This document shows positions 36,172-44,371 of a stretch of 64,000 nucleotides of DNA, one piece after another. Below the pieces are notes generated by a model that ran no database searches, was not told the DNA's origin, and saw only the letters and a list, made by a program, of their open reading frames with translations. The stretch spans positions 81,725-145,724 of the forward strand of contig BDSU01000039.1 of NCBI GenBank assembly GCA_002897675.1, given 5' to 3'. Numbering within the stretch: the stretch's first letter is position 1; each line of letters starts with the position of its first letter. The DNA comes from a bacterium BMS3Abin02 (lineage in GTDB: Bacteria; Actinomycetota; Acidimicrobiia; Spongiisociales; UBA4744). A program made the position numbers and the translations under genes.

Positions 36172-36519
36172 ATGCTCGCGATCGACGTGTATGTCGATGG
36201 GATGACGGCGTTGGGGCCAGAGGTGCTCACCGATGTGTTTCGCTCCGGATTCCAGCCCTCTCACTCGGACCTGCTCGACGAGCTCGTGTCCGTCGACGAG
36301 AGAGCCATCTCGCAGATCACCTATGCTTTCGAGCGCTTGCAGGGAGCCGGTCTCGCCTCGCAGCATGTCGATTCCGGCGATGCGGCCGATCTCTTGTTCT
36401 CCGTGATCGCCGTGGCGATGCTCACCTACATGTCGGTTCCGGACACGACACCAGACGGCGTGAAGGCAATCGTACGCAGCCAGTTCAGGCTGGTGTTCGA
36501 CGGACTCGGAAGCAGGTAG
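36172..36519 (+). pseudogene. TetR-type regulator fragment (C-terminal ligand-binding part only)
   Basis: Reading from 36172 gives 115 residues that resemble the C-terminal dimerisation domain of a TetR regulator (VLTDVFRSGF, LFSVIAVAMLTYMSV, QFRLVFDGLGSR). The frame is open upstream only to a stop at 36115, and no helix-turn-helix is encoded in the preceding 180 bp in any frame that I can read. This is most likely a decayed gene. An ATG at 36172 could still give a short protein. Confidence 0.55.
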
Positions 36520-36732
36520 GCGCTATCCGGCACGCGCGGTGTCGTTCCGTCATGGAATGGCCGAGTGTGCTCTGCCGCCTCATGGCCACTGTCGGCGAGT
36601 CTCCGCTCTGGAGTTGGTACGTGTCGGCATGTCGCCCTCCATGAGTGGGTATTCAGCCGATACACAGGCCTGGTGGATTGGGGTGTCGAGCTGTAACCAC
36701 GCTGAGGTCAGGGGTGTACACGGCGTTGCAGC

Positions 36733-37323
36733 TCAATCCGTCTTGGGTTCCTCGCGCAGTGCGCCCGGGAAGGGTCCGCCCGCTTCTTGGAGGGGAGCGA
36801 GGTACTCGGCGAATCGCTTCTCGGCGCGACGCTGCAGCCATCCGCTGAACGTAGCGGTGATCTCAGGCACGAGGTAGGCACGGAGCCCCATCCGCAGCGC
36901 GGTTCGCAAGGTGCGCGCCACGCACTGGTCGGTGGTGAGCCCTCCGAAGAAAACCTTGTCGATTCCGTTCTCGCGCAGGAGTTGCGCCAGATCCGTACCG
37001 GCGAATGCGTCGAACCCGGTGCGCCCTTGCACGACCGGGTCGCCTTCCTCGAAGATCCCGGCCGTGAACTCTGCTCGCGGCGTGCCCTTCGTGAATACGC
37101 GTCCGAAGGTCAGATGCGCCAACGCTCCTCGCTTGTCCTCGGGATCGATGACGAGAGGTGCGTGGATCACGACTACGCCCTCGAGGCGTGCCACCTCGGT
37201 GACACGACGTGCCGTGGCGACAACGTGGCGGGTATCGAGCTGGCGTTTGACGAGGCGGTGATAGAGGCCCTGTCGGGTCCACTGTTCCTGGAATTCGATG
37301 AGCACGAGCGCTCGTTTGCTCAC
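36733..37323 (-). CDS. isochorismatase-family cysteine hydrolase
   Basis: A 196-residue protein of the isochorismatase/nicotinamidase fold. The nucleophile Cys is in GGLTTDQCVARTLRTA. The other triad positions are conservatively changed: the usual LIDxQ Asp is Glu (LVLIEFQ) and the usual Lys of the VVxGKxGxDAF loop is Arg (VVQGRTGFDAF). GTG 37323 (VSKRALVLIEF) starts the conserved part. It follows the alpha/beta hydrolase by 43 bp on the same strand, probably one operon under the divergent TetR regulator. Substrate unknown. Confidence 0.85.
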   Translation of the reverse strand: MSKRALVLIEFQEQWTRQGLYHRLVKRQLDTRHVVATARRVTEVARLEGVVVIHAPLVIDPEDKRGALAHLTFGRVFTKGTPRAEFTAGIFEEGDPVVQGRTGFDAFAGTDLAQLLRENGIDKVFFGGLTTDQCVARTLRTALRMGLRAYLVPEITATFSGWLQRRAEKRFAEYLAPLQEAGGPFPGALREEPKTD

Positions 37324-37366
37324 TCTGCACCACACACTTCGTCGATTCGCGAGGCCGAGAAGGATC

Positions 37367-38242
37367 TCACAGGTAGCTCCGGAACCATCCAACGGTGCGG
37401 GCTCTGGCCTTGTCGGCACCGGGACCGCTGTACACCTCGTAGTGTCCGACATCGATGGTGAGCAGCTCCTTGGGTTCACGCGCCTGTCGGTAGAGGTGCA
37501 CGATCTCACTGTGGGGAACGGTGTGGTCATGTGTGGCCCCGATGAGCAGGAGAGGCCGCGGGGCGACAGCGGCGACGAACCGTTCCGGCTCGTACTCGAA
37601 GATCCGTTCCACGGCGTTGAGAGGGATCTGGACGGCGATGTGGGGCCATCTCTTCTCGGCGTCGGCGAATACCGTGTCCGACTCCGGGCTGTTGAGCAGC
37701 ACGGCCGGGTCGATCGTTGCCCCGTCCCCCGTTCGTACGCGCCGGACGGCATCCTCCGCCAGCATCTTGACGAACGCAGTTCGGCGCTCGGGCGGGAAGC
37801 GCTCGAGCATCCGGGGTGCACTGCCGAATCCGATCTGGCCCACCACCGCCTTGACCCGCGAGTCGCGCGCAGTCGCTTCGATCACCGTTCCGCATCCGAA
37901 GCTGGTGCCCCACAGTCCGAGCCGCTCAGGATCCACAACCTCGACGGCAGACAGGAACGTGAGCGCGTTGCGGATGTCCTCCACTTGGCGCTCAGGAACC
38001 AAGAGACCGCGTTCACCGTCGCTTGTTCCGAAACCGCGGTAGTCGAAGGTCAGCACCGCGAATCCGGCGTCGGCCAGCGCCTGGGCAGTTGGGGGCAGGA
38101 GCCACTCCTTGATCCCCCGGAAGCCGTGGGCCATGACGATCGCGGGCCATCCGGCGGTCGGCGGGGTTCCGCCCGGGAGTCGGATCACCGCCGAGCAGCG
38201 GGTTCCCCAACTGTAGAAGTCGACGTTGTGTTCGTGGGCCAT
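37367..38242 (-). CDS. alpha/beta hydrolase (dienelactone hydrolase-like)
   Basis: A 291-residue hydrolase. The oxyanion strand is IVMAHGFRGIKEW, the nucleophile elbow GTSFGCG, the acid near GATHDHTVPHSEI and the final His in VGHYEVYSG. ATG 38242 (MAHEHNVDFYSWG) is the conserved start; the longer frame upstream crosses the promoter. It is the first gene of a two-gene operon with the isochorismatase homologue, facing a TetR gene. Likely a xenobiotic or lactone/ester hydrolase induced by its substrate. Confidence 0.88.
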   Translation of the reverse strand: MAHEHNVDFYSWGTRCSAVIRLPGGTPPTAGWPAIVMAHGFRGIKEWLLPPTAQALADAGFAVLTFDYRGFGTSDGERGLLVPERQVEDIRNALTFLSAVEVVDPERLGLWGTSFGCGTVIEATARDSRVKAVVGQIGFGSAPRMLERFPPERRTAFVKMLAEDAVRRVRTGDGATIDPAVLLNSPESDTVFADAEKRWPHIAVQIPLNAVERIFEYEPERFVAAVAPRPLLLIGATHDHTVPHSEIVHLYRQAREPKELLTIDVGHYEVYSGPGADKARARTVGWFRSYL

Positions 38243-38273
38243 CGCGTTCCAAGCACTTGTGGCGGACACCGGG

Positions 38274-38302
38274 ACGATAGAACTAACTGGTTCGTTCGTC
38301 AA
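38274..38302 (-). promoter_or_regulatory. hydrolase promoter with candidate TetR operator
   Basis: Minus strand TTGACG (38297-38302), 17-bp spacer, TATCGT (38274-38279). The spacer holds GAACCAGTTAGTTC, an imperfect palindrome with GAAC/GTTC ends. It lies in the 82-bp gap between the hydrolase and the tetR gene, so one site could control both. Confidence 0.6.
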
Positions 38303-38324
38303 CCGTCCTGGTAGCCTCCGGCGG

Positions 38325-38978
38325 ATGAAGAGGAACGCCGATGCCACCCGGGCTCGCATCTTCGATGCGGCCAGGGATGAGTTCGCCCAGTTCGGGATCG
38401 CCGGGGCACGGGTCGATCGCATCGCAGGGAACGCACGGGCCAACAAGGCGCGCATCTACGAGTACTTCGGTGACAAGGAGACCCTCTTCGCACTGGTGCT
38501 CGAGGTAGAGCTGGAGCGGCTCAGCACGGCGATCCCCGTGCCGGACGATCCGCGTCTCATTCCGGTCTACGTGCGAGCGGTGTTCGATTACCACTGTGCC
38601 CACCCGGATCTGGTCCGGCTGCTGTACTGGGAGGCGTTGCGCTTCTCGTCGACCGACGCCCCACGGGAACAGGAGCGACGGGAGTTCTACGCGGGTCGGG
38701 TCGCCTATCTGGAGCGTGCCCAAGCCGAGGGGATCATCTCCTCCGAAGCCGATCCCCGACACCTGCACTTCCTCCTCTTGGGGTTGGCCACGTCGTGGTT
38801 CGGGCTTCCTCAACTCGCCCGGATGCATGTGGATGATGACCCGTCCACTTCTGAGCACAGGCTCGCTCATCGCGAGCATGTCGTCTGGGCGACGTGTCGT
38901 ATCCTCGGGTTGGAACCGCCTCGGATCGACGGCGTCGGCGGTGACCCTGCCGGGGCCACACTTCCAACCGACGACTGA
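38325..38978 (+). CDS. TetR/AcrR family transcriptional regulator
   Basis: A 217-residue TetR protein. Residues 1-50 hold the helix-turn-helix: TRARIFDAARDEFAQFGIAGARVDRIAGNA, then ANKARIYEYFGDKETLFALVL. The C-terminal ligand domain contains a TetR_C pattern (YHCAHPDLVRLLYWEALRF). ATG 38325 is the conserved start. It is divergent from the hydrolase-isochorismatase operon and most likely represses it. A stem-loop follows the stop. Confidence 0.93.
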   Translation: MKRNADATRARIFDAARDEFAQFGIAGARVDRIAGNARANKARIYEYFGDKETLFALVLEVELERLSTAIPVPDDPRLIPVYVRAVFDYHCAHPDLVRLLYWEALRFSSTDAPREQERREFYAGRVAYLERAQAEGIISSEADPRHLHFLLLGLATSWFGLPQLARMHVDDDPSTSEHRLAHREHVVWATCRILGLEPPRIDGVGGDPAGATLPTDD

Positions 38979-38983
38979 ACTTC

Positions 38984-39012
38984 CGGCTCCATAGGGCCTG
39001 TGGCCGGAGCCG
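38984..39012 (+). terminator. stem-loop after tetR
   Basis: CGGCTCC (38984-38990) pairs with GGAGCCG (39006-39012), and an inner GGCC-TGT-GGCC can pair within the loop. No T-run. Confidence 0.55.
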
Positions 39013-39334
39013 CCTCCATGCTCGCGTGTTGCGAGAGGTCAATGAGTCCGGTGGTGACCAGACGAAGTCGGGCGTGGCGATGGCGCGATCGGCAGGATCG
39101 GCGGTCGCCGGCGACCCACCGGTTGTTGTGCTCGATGGTTCGACGGGTGCCTTGGGTACGGGTTTGAGTTTGGCAGGGGTGCTTCGGCGGCGATTACGCG
39201 CCAGACCAGATCGTCGAAGTGCGCGTCGGTGCCCGGGATCGTCCCCGGGTACCAATGACCGCTGGTGGGAACGCCGCAACTGCGAGCACTCCAACTAATG
39301 TGAGAATGACCCGACTGGGGGAGTTACTGAACAC
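39013..39334. other. 322-bp stretch with no recognisable gene
   Basis: Short open frames exist on both strands but show no family motif. The last 25 bp contain the GGGGGAG that may serve as ribosome-binding site for the small gene at 39335. Confidence 0.4.
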
Positions 39335-39592
39335 ATGGCGACCGTGGTGAGATTGGGCGTGCAGGCGGTCGACGGTGAATGCATACCTGTGCCGAGTCTC
39401 GAGATCGGATGCCGGTACAAGTACGTGAGGCGCCCTTCGACTTGGAGTCTGGAATGCACGAATGGGGATGGCCTCGTCTGGTTCCATGGCGAGCACCAGG
39501 AGCCGCCTGTGGAAGTGGACCTGTTCGTCGGGGACCAGTTCTGCGACACGTTCCCGGTCGAAGACGGCACCATCGTCGTGCTCGAGCTCTGA
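39335..39592 (+). CDS. small beta-rich protein of unknown function
   Basis: An 85-residue protein with alternating hydrophobic strands (VVRLGVQAVDG, WSLECTNGDGLVWF, PPVEVDLFVGDQFC, GTIVVLEL), suggestive of a small beta-sandwich. Three Cys are spread through it. No signal peptide and no known family. The F420-type iron-sulfur gene follows within about 40 bp, so the two may be one operon and the protein might be a partner of it; this is inference from spacing only. Confidence 0.6.
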   Translation: MATVVRLGVQAVDGECIPVPSLEIGCRYKYVRRPSTWSLECTNGDGLVWFHGEHQEPPVEVDLFVGDQFCDTFPVEDGTIVVLEL

Positions 39593-39614
39593 CAGCCGAC
39601 ATACGCAAGGCCCA

Positions 39615-40772
39615 GTGGGGAATCTCGATTTGAGGCAACAATGGAAGTACAGCTGGCAGGACCTCGCCAAGGAGGTGGTCCCGACAGGCCTATGCACAGG
39701 CTGTTCCGGCTGCATCATCTCGTGTCCTCATCAAGTGCTGAATCTCAACCGGCACGTCTGGAAACCTGAGCTCGCGCAAGACGCATGGGTGAACGCAGAT
39801 GAACGGCGATGTTCCTACGGGGAGCGCGGGTGCACTGTCTGTGCTCGCGTCTGTCCAAGGTTTCGGCTCTGGGAAGCCGATGCCGACGAGGCGAAATGGT
39901 CGCGCCACCGCACCGCCGAGGAGGTCCTCGGAGTTTATCGTGCCATCGTCCTGGTCCAAGCGAAAGACAGTGAGATTGCCGACGCCGGCCAGGATGGGGG
40001 CCTGGGCACCGCGCTCCTTCTGTACGCCCTGGAGAACGACTACATCGACGCCGCTCTGGTCAGTTTCTTCGATGAGGAAATGCGGACCCGGCCAGGCATA
40101 GCCCGCACGCGAGACGAACTCTTGGCTTGCGCGGGTTCTCGCTATACCTACTCGGCCAATGTGCTTGGAATCGACGACGCAAACGAGGTCGGTGCTCAGC
40201 GGCTCGGGTTGGTGAGTGTCGGGTGTCAGACGTCGATCCCCCCTGTCGCATATGGGCGCGGAGCGAGGAAACTGGCCAAGCGGTTCGCCTTGGTCGTCGG
40301 CTTGCTGTGCTCAAAGACGTTCACCGACGACATCTACGAAGACCTCCTCGAGGCGAAGTACGGCATCGCGAGACACCTCGTCACCAAGATCAACATCAAG
40401 GGCCGACTCCAGGTGTGGCACGAGGACGCCGGGACCGGCGCCCCGAAGTACGTGGAGATACCCCTCAAGGAGTGCAACGAGTACACCAGGCCCGGGTGCA
40501 TGCACTGTCCGGATTTTTCTGCTCAACATGCCGACATCTCACTCGGCGGAATCGGTAAGGGCGCCGACACGACCCTTGCGATCGTTCGGAGTGAACTCGG
40601 CGAGGAGATTCTCGCCAAGATGGAGCAGGACGGCCTGGTCACCGTCACCGATGCCACCGAAGACGACCCGGATGCAATTGCATTGATCCTCAAGATGGCG
40701 AGGCGGCAGAGGAAACGCTGGCCTGTGGAGATCGGCTCCATCCCGGTCACGCCCGAAGAAACATCGACTTGA
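39615..40772 (+). CDS. coenzyme F420 hydrogenase/dehydrogenase beta-subunit (FrhB-like) protein
   Basis: About 385 residues. The N-terminus carries ferredoxin-type cluster ligands CTGCSGCIISCP and a second Cys-rich segment, CSYGERGCTVCARVCPRF, so two [4Fe-4S] clusters are likely. The rest matches the FrhB/FdhB N- and C-terminal domains (DGGLGTALLLYALE, GLLCSKTF, CMHCPDFSAQHADISLGG). FrhB proteins move electrons between F420, flavin and iron-sulfur clusters. The start is uncertain: GTG 39615 behind AAGG, or TTG 39630. No hydrogenase subunits or F420 synthesis genes are in the window. The electron partner is unknown. Confidence 0.85.
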   Translation: MGNLDLRQQWKYSWQDLAKEVVPTGLCTGCSGCIISCPHQVLNLNRHVWKPELAQDAWVNADERRCSYGERGCTVCARVCPRFRLWEADADEAKWSRHRTAEEVLGVYRAIVLVQAKDSEIADAGQDGGLGTALLLYALENDYIDAALVSFFDEEMRTRPGIARTRDELLACAGSRYTYSANVLGIDDANEVGAQRLGLVSVGCQTSIPPVAYGRGARKLAKRFALVVGLLCSKTFTDDIYEDLLEAKYGIARHLVTKINIKGRLQVWHEDAGTGAPKYVEIPLKECNEYTRPGCMHCPDFSAQHADISLGGIGKGADTTLAIVRSELGEEILAKMEQDGLVTVTDATEDDPDAIALILKMARRQRKRWPVEIGSIPVTPEETST

Positions 40773-41071
40773 GATACCCTCGGTTTCCGGGAAAGACTTG
40801 GCTTGTCTGTTCGTACGTCGGCTTCGACGGGCGTGTGGCGGTCCTCATGCTCGATGGATGACGGATCTGCGATGGATGAGCGCCGACGGCGAGGGTCTTG
40901 CCGGCAGTATCGATGGTGCCGGGATCGGACAGGAGGCGCCGTGCGTGCATCGGTGATCCTGAACTCCGTTCTGGCGTGGGAGCACCGCACGATAGGCAAC
41001 AGACTCACGCAAGAAGGGAGAGTCTGTGTCCGAGAGCACGAGGTGCCCGGCGCTGCAAGGGGTTTTGTTCG
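40773..41071. other. 299-bp stretch with no recognisable gene
   Basis: Open frames occur on both strands, but none has recognisable features. The stretch lies between the FrhB gene and the 3' end of tRNA-Ile. Confidence 0.4.
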
Positions 41072-41146
41072 TGGGCCCACCTGGACTTGAACCAGGGGCC
41101 TCATCCTTATCAGGGATGCGCTCTAACCAGGCTGAGCTATGGGCCC
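41072..41146 (-). tRNA. tRNA-Ile(GAT)
   Basis: A 75-nt cloverleaf on the minus strand: acceptor GGGCCCA/TGGGCCC, discriminator A, D-arm AGCTCAGCCTGG, anticodon loop CTGATAA (GAT), T-arm GGTTCAAGTCC. CCA is not encoded. In mycobacteria tRNA-Ile and tRNA-Ala follow gyrA as a pair; here they are separated by a methyltransferase gene and face opposite ways. Confidence 0.96.
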
Positions 41147-41256
41147 GTGCCGGGGAATTGTAGTAGCGCGCAGAAACGCCACCAATCACGACGCGCCAGA
41201 GTGTCTCCGCAACGCGACCGTGATGTGTACGGGGGTTCGTTAGTCTCCCGACTGTC

Positions 41257-41853
41257 ATGAGCCGCGAAACTTGGAACACGCGATACAACGAAAGAGAGCT
41301 GCTCTGGAGCGCCGAACCAAACGAGTTCCTCGTTACAGAGACACAACAGCTCACCCCCGGCCGGGCGTTGGATATCGGCGCCGGTGAGGGACGCAACGCG
41401 CTGTGGTTGGCCGGGCGGGGATGGCAGGTGACTGCCGTCGATTTCTCGGATGTGGCCATCGCCAAGGGGAGAGAGGGCGCCCGTCACCGGGGCGTCGAAG
41501 TCGAGTGGGTCATCGCCGATCTGCAGACCTACATACCGACGGAACGAAGCTTCGACCTCGTTATCGAGTTCTACATCCATATCCCGGAGCCGTGGCGGCC
41601 TCAGGTCTGGCGTCGGGCTGCAGACGCCGTCGCAGAGGGTGGAACCCTCCTGGTCGTCGGGCACGATCTTTCCAACCTCGAGAAAGGTCACGGCGGTCCG
41701 CAAGATCCGGCAGCGCTGTTCACGCCACAGGACGTGGTGACAGCCATCGAGGGTCTGGACGTGCTCAAAGCCGAGCAGGTGATACGTCATGTCGATGGCC
41801 GGGTTGCCATCGACGCCCTCGTGCGAGCCCGACGTGGGTCGAGTCTTCGCTGA
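41257..41853 (+). CDS. class I SAM-dependent methyltransferase
   Basis: A 198-residue methyltransferase. SAM motif I is ALDIGAGEGRNALWLA, followed by VTAVDFSDVAIAKG (motif post-I) and EWVIADLQTY. The opening WNTRYNERELLWSAEPNEFL is typical of small TehB/thiopurine-type methyltransferases. The acceptor is unknown. It lies between tRNA-Ile (minus) and tRNA-Ala (plus); nothing else links it to tRNA. Confidence 0.88.
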   Translation: MSRETWNTRYNERELLWSAEPNEFLVTETQQLTPGRALDIGAGEGRNALWLAGRGWQVTAVDFSDVAIAKGREGARHRGVEVEWVIADLQTYIPTERSFDLVIEFYIHIPEPWRPQVWRRAADAVAEGGTLLVVGHDLSNLEKGHGGPQDPAALFTPQDVVTAIEGLDVLKAEQVIRHVDGRVAIDALVRARRGSSLR

Positions 41854-41897
41854 CCGATTCATGAAGAAGGCGAACAACGTAGAATGCTCCCTACCCT

Positions 41898-41970
41898 GGG
41901 GATGTAGCTCAGCTGGAAGAGCACCTGCCTTGCACGCAGGGGGTCGGCGGTTCGAGTCCGCTCATCTCCA
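41898..41970 (+). tRNA. tRNA-Ala(TGC)
   Basis: A 73-nt cloverleaf: acceptor GGGGATG/CATCTCC, discriminator A, D-arm AGCTCAGCTGGAAGAGC, anticodon loop CTTGCAC (TGC), T-arm GGTTCGAGTCC. No encoded CCA. Confidence 0.96.
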
Positions 41971-42034
41971 CGCACGTTCCAGTGGCGGGACGACCGATAG
42001 GGCGCCTCGTTGCCGACCATGACTGGAGGATCGT

Positions 42035-43195
42035 ATGCGCCGTGCCGTGATCGTCGATGCCGTTCGAACCCCTACGGGCAAGAGGGACGGATACCTGAGG
42101 GAGTGGCATCCGGCCGACCTCGCAGGGTACGTTCTCCACGACTTGGTCGAACGTACCGGGCTCGACCCCGCCATCGTGGACGACGTGATCATGGGGTGCG
42201 TCTCCCAGACCGGTGAGCAGGCGTTCAACATCGGCCGGAACGCCCTCCTTGCCGCAGGCTTTCCGGAAAGCGTACCGGGTGTGACGATCGACCGACAGTG
42301 CGGATCCAGTCAGCAGGCGGCGCACTTTGGGGCCCAAGGCATCATGGCGGGCGTCTATGACGTCGTCATCGCCGCCGGAGTCGAATCGATGACGAGAATC
42401 CCCATGGGGGTCACCGCTTCACAAGGTCCGGGATACCCGTTCGGCACCAAGGTCATGCAGCGCTACGACCTGGTTCCGCAGGGCCTGTCGGCGGAGATGA
42501 TCGCCGACGAGTGGGACCTCAGTCGTGAACGACTCGATGAGATCTCTCTCGAGTCCCAGCGTCGGGCTGCCCAGGCTACCGACGAAGGTCGTTTCAAATC
42601 GGAGATCGTTCCAATACCGGGGCCCGACGGAGTCCCGGTGATCGCCGACGAGGGGATTCGTCGCGACACGTCGGCGGAACGGCTGGCTGCACTTCGGCCC
42701 GCTTTCAAGCCGGACGGGAAGGTCACGGCGGGGAACTCGTCCCAGATCTCGGACGGGGCGGCCGCCGTCCTGATCATGAGCGAAGACAAGGCGCACGAAC
42801 TCGGCATGCAGCCACTGGCGCGCTTCGTCGATTTCGCGGTCGTGGGTGTCGATCCGGTGACGATGCTCAAAGGGCCCATACCGGCCACGAAAAAGGTACT
42901 GGATCGTACCGGCCTCACCATGGGTCAGATCGATCGATTCGAGATCAATGAGGCGTTCGCGTCGGTGATCGGGGCATGGCTCATCGAGATGGATGAAGAT
43001 CCGGACACCCTGTGGGAGCGGACCAATGTGAATGGGGGAGCGATCGCGCTCGGACATCCTCTTGGATGTTCGGGGGCCAAACTCATGACGACACTCGTGC
43101 ATGAACTGCAACGATCGGGGACTCGCTACGGACTTCAGGCGATGTGCGAGGGTGGGGGAATGGCCAACGCGACGATCTTGGAGCGAGTCGGGTAG
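42035..43195 (+). CDS. acetyl-CoA C-acyltransferase (thiolase)
   Basis: A 386-residue thiolase. The acyl-accepting Cys is in [12 protein letters not shown], and the active-site motifs [21 protein letters not shown] and CEGGGMANA are intact. It cleaves 3-ketoacyl-CoA or condenses acetyl-CoA. GGAGG lies about 7 bases before ATG 42035. No fadB-type partner is adjacent, so the pathway (fatty-acid beta-oxidation, acetoacetyl-CoA synthesis) cannot be fixed. Confidence 0.94.
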   Translation: MRRAVIVDAVRTPTGKRDGYLREWHPADLAGYVLHDLVERTGLDPAIVDDVIMGCVSQTGEQAFNIGRNALLAAGFPESVPGVTIDRQCGSSQQAAHFGAQGIMAGVYDVVIAAGVESMTRIPMGVTASQGPGYPFGTKVMQRYDLVPQGLSAEMIADEWDLSRERLDEISLESQRRAAQATDEGRFKSEIVPIPGPDGVPVIADEGIRRDTSAERLAALRPAFKPDGKVTAGNSSQISDGAAAVLIMSEDKAHELGMQPLARFVDFAVVGVDPVTMLKGPIPATKKVLDRTGLTMGQIDRFEINEAFASVIGAWLIEMDEDPDTLWERTNVNGGAIALGHPLGCSGAKLMTTLVHELQRSGTRYGLQAMCEGGGMANATILERVG

Positions 43196-43207
43196 GAAGG
43201 CCCTTCG

Positions 43208-43240
43208 TCATCCACAGCATGTGGACGAATCCGTGGATAA
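43208..43240. promoter_or_regulatory. cluster of three DnaA-box-like sites after the thiolase gene
   Basis: TCATCCACA (43208-43216), TCGTCCACA on the other strand (43220-43228) and TTATCCACG on the other strand (43232-43240). The first two form a TCCACA-GCA-TGTGGA hairpin, so a terminator between the convergent thiolase and crgA genes is the alternative reading. Confidence 0.5.
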
Positions 43241-43255
43241 CTACACCTGTGTAAT

Positions 43256-43498
43256 TCAGCGGTAGCTGGTCGTCATCAAGAACCCGCCTGCGATGGCCAC
43301 CAGGCCGATCCAGAGGCCCCACCCACCGAAGAGCGGGAAAACGTAGTTGAGGACGACCAGCACCACCCCGAGACCCATCAGCGCGAACATGGTGATGACG
43401 TACCAGCGAGGTGACGGAGGTTTGCGTTTGGGCGCAGGATGTGCAGGGCCGTGGGACTCGACCTGACGTTTCTTCTTTCGTGTCTTCGACTTCGGCAT
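43256..43498 (-). CDS. crgA: cell division protein CrgA, copy 1
   Basis: An 80-residue FtsZ-ring accessory membrane protein of actinobacteria. A basic N-terminus (MPKSKTRKKKRQ) precedes two helices (YVITMFALMGLGVVLVVLNYV and WIGLVAIAGGFLMTTSYR). ATG 43498 is the conserved start. It shares about 75% identity (60 of 80 residues) with copy 2, 220 bp away. In mycobacteria crgA lies near the pknAB operon, as here. Confidence 0.9.
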   Translation of the reverse strand: MPKSKTRKKKRQVESHGPAHPAPKRKPPSPRWYVITMFALMGLGVVLVVLNYVFPLFGGWGLWIGLVAIAGGFLMTTSYR

Positions 43499-43515
43499 GA
43501 CCACAAGAATAGTCG

Positions 43516-43718
43516 TCAGGCGACGAGGGAGGCGCAGTCTGCATCCTGAACGACGACGGCATTTCGGATCAGACCGTCGAGAGGGTTTTCTGCACGGGCG
43601 GAGGAAACACTTCCTGTCACGTGCGATCGATCGACGCGGTCACGGTGGAGGAGGATCGCAGGATTACACCTCGGGTCTGTCCGATCGATCCACCGAACCG
43701 ACCCTGCGGCCTTGGGGT
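43516..43718 (-). pseudogene. mutY 3'-end fragment between the two crgA copies
   Basis: The stretch matches the last ~200 bp of the intact mutY at 44372. ENPLDGLIRNAVVVQDADCASLVA mirrors MutY's VEDALKGLIRDGIVVEDADCVTLVD, and at the DNA level CCTTGGGG and GATCGATCC segments recur in the same order. Frameshifts interrupt the upstream part. It is not a gene on its own; it marks a partial tandem duplication of [mutY 3' end + crgA]. Confidence 0.8.
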
Positions 43719-43721
43719 AGT

Positions 43722-43964
43722 TCAGCGGTAGCTGGTTGTCATCAAGAACCCGCCTGCGATGGCCGCCAGGCCGATCCAGTGGCCCCACCCACCGAAGATC
43801 TGCAAAACGTGGCTGAGGAGGGCGAACAGAACCCCGAAACCCATGAGCGAGAACATGGTGATGACGTACCGTCGAGATGATGGAGGTTTGCGTTTGGGCG
43901 CAGGGCGTGCAGAGCCGTGCGAGTCGGACTGACGTTTCTTCTTTCGTGTCTTCGACCTGGGCAT
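43722..43964 (-). CDS. crgA: cell division protein CrgA, copy 2
   Basis: 80 residues starting MPRSKTRKKKRQ at ATG 43964, with the same two helices as copy 1 (YVITMFSLMGFGVLFALLSHV and WIGLAAIAGGFLMTTSYR). Most differences are in the linker and first helix. Both copies keep full length and frame, so both may be functional. An ancestor probably had mutY directly followed by one crgA. Confidence 0.88.
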   Translation of the reverse strand: MPRSKTRKKKRQSDSHGSARPAPKRKPPSSRRYVITMFSLMGFGVLFALLSHVLQIFGGWGHWIGLAAIAGGFLMTTSYR

Positions 43965-44371
43965 GGCTACAAGAGTAGTGGTACTCGAGATTTCAGCGGG
44001 CTGAAACACCCGCGGGAGTCGCGGTCGGGTTCGTGGGTGTAGAGCAACTATCGGATCCGGCGATTGCGGAACCGGTGGAACGTGAACGCGATGCGTTGAG
44101 TGGGCGTGGTCGGGTCGTTGGGGTTCTCGTCCGTTGGCGATGTGTGGGTGGCCGCGCTGCGATCCGGCTCCACATCGGTCGATTCGGGTCGCCGTCTCCG
44201 ACGTCGATCAGGGTTTCATCGGCGAGTCCGATCAGCAGCTCACGGACGTGGAGAGGGTCCGTCTTCACAGGGGCTCTCCATTGTGCAGGCGTCGAACACG
44301 TCTCAGGTCGGCTGGGACCATGTCGACTTCCCAGGATCACCACGTCCCACCCGTTTCGAGCAGGAGGGAAC
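43965..44371. other. 407-bp gap between crgA copy 2 and mutY, possible insertion
   Basis: In copy 1 only about 20 bp separate the crgA start from mutY-derived sequence; here about 400 bp do. An open minus-strand frame (43993-44343) contains a coding-like run (VRELLIGLADETLIDVGDGD) but no family I recognise, and it becomes Arg/Thr-rich as if shifted in frame. Possibly a decayed inserted gene. Confidence 0.4.

Noticed and set aside
36733..37821. Extended N-terminus for the isochorismatase homologue
   Set aside because: The extra part is antisense-like Ser/Pro/Arg-rich sequence that overlaps the upstream hydrolase gene; the conserved protein starts at GTG 37323.
39026..39298. 90-codon frame between tetR and the small beta-rich gene
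   Set aside because: No ribosome-binding site, Arg/Ser-rich composition and no recognisable features.
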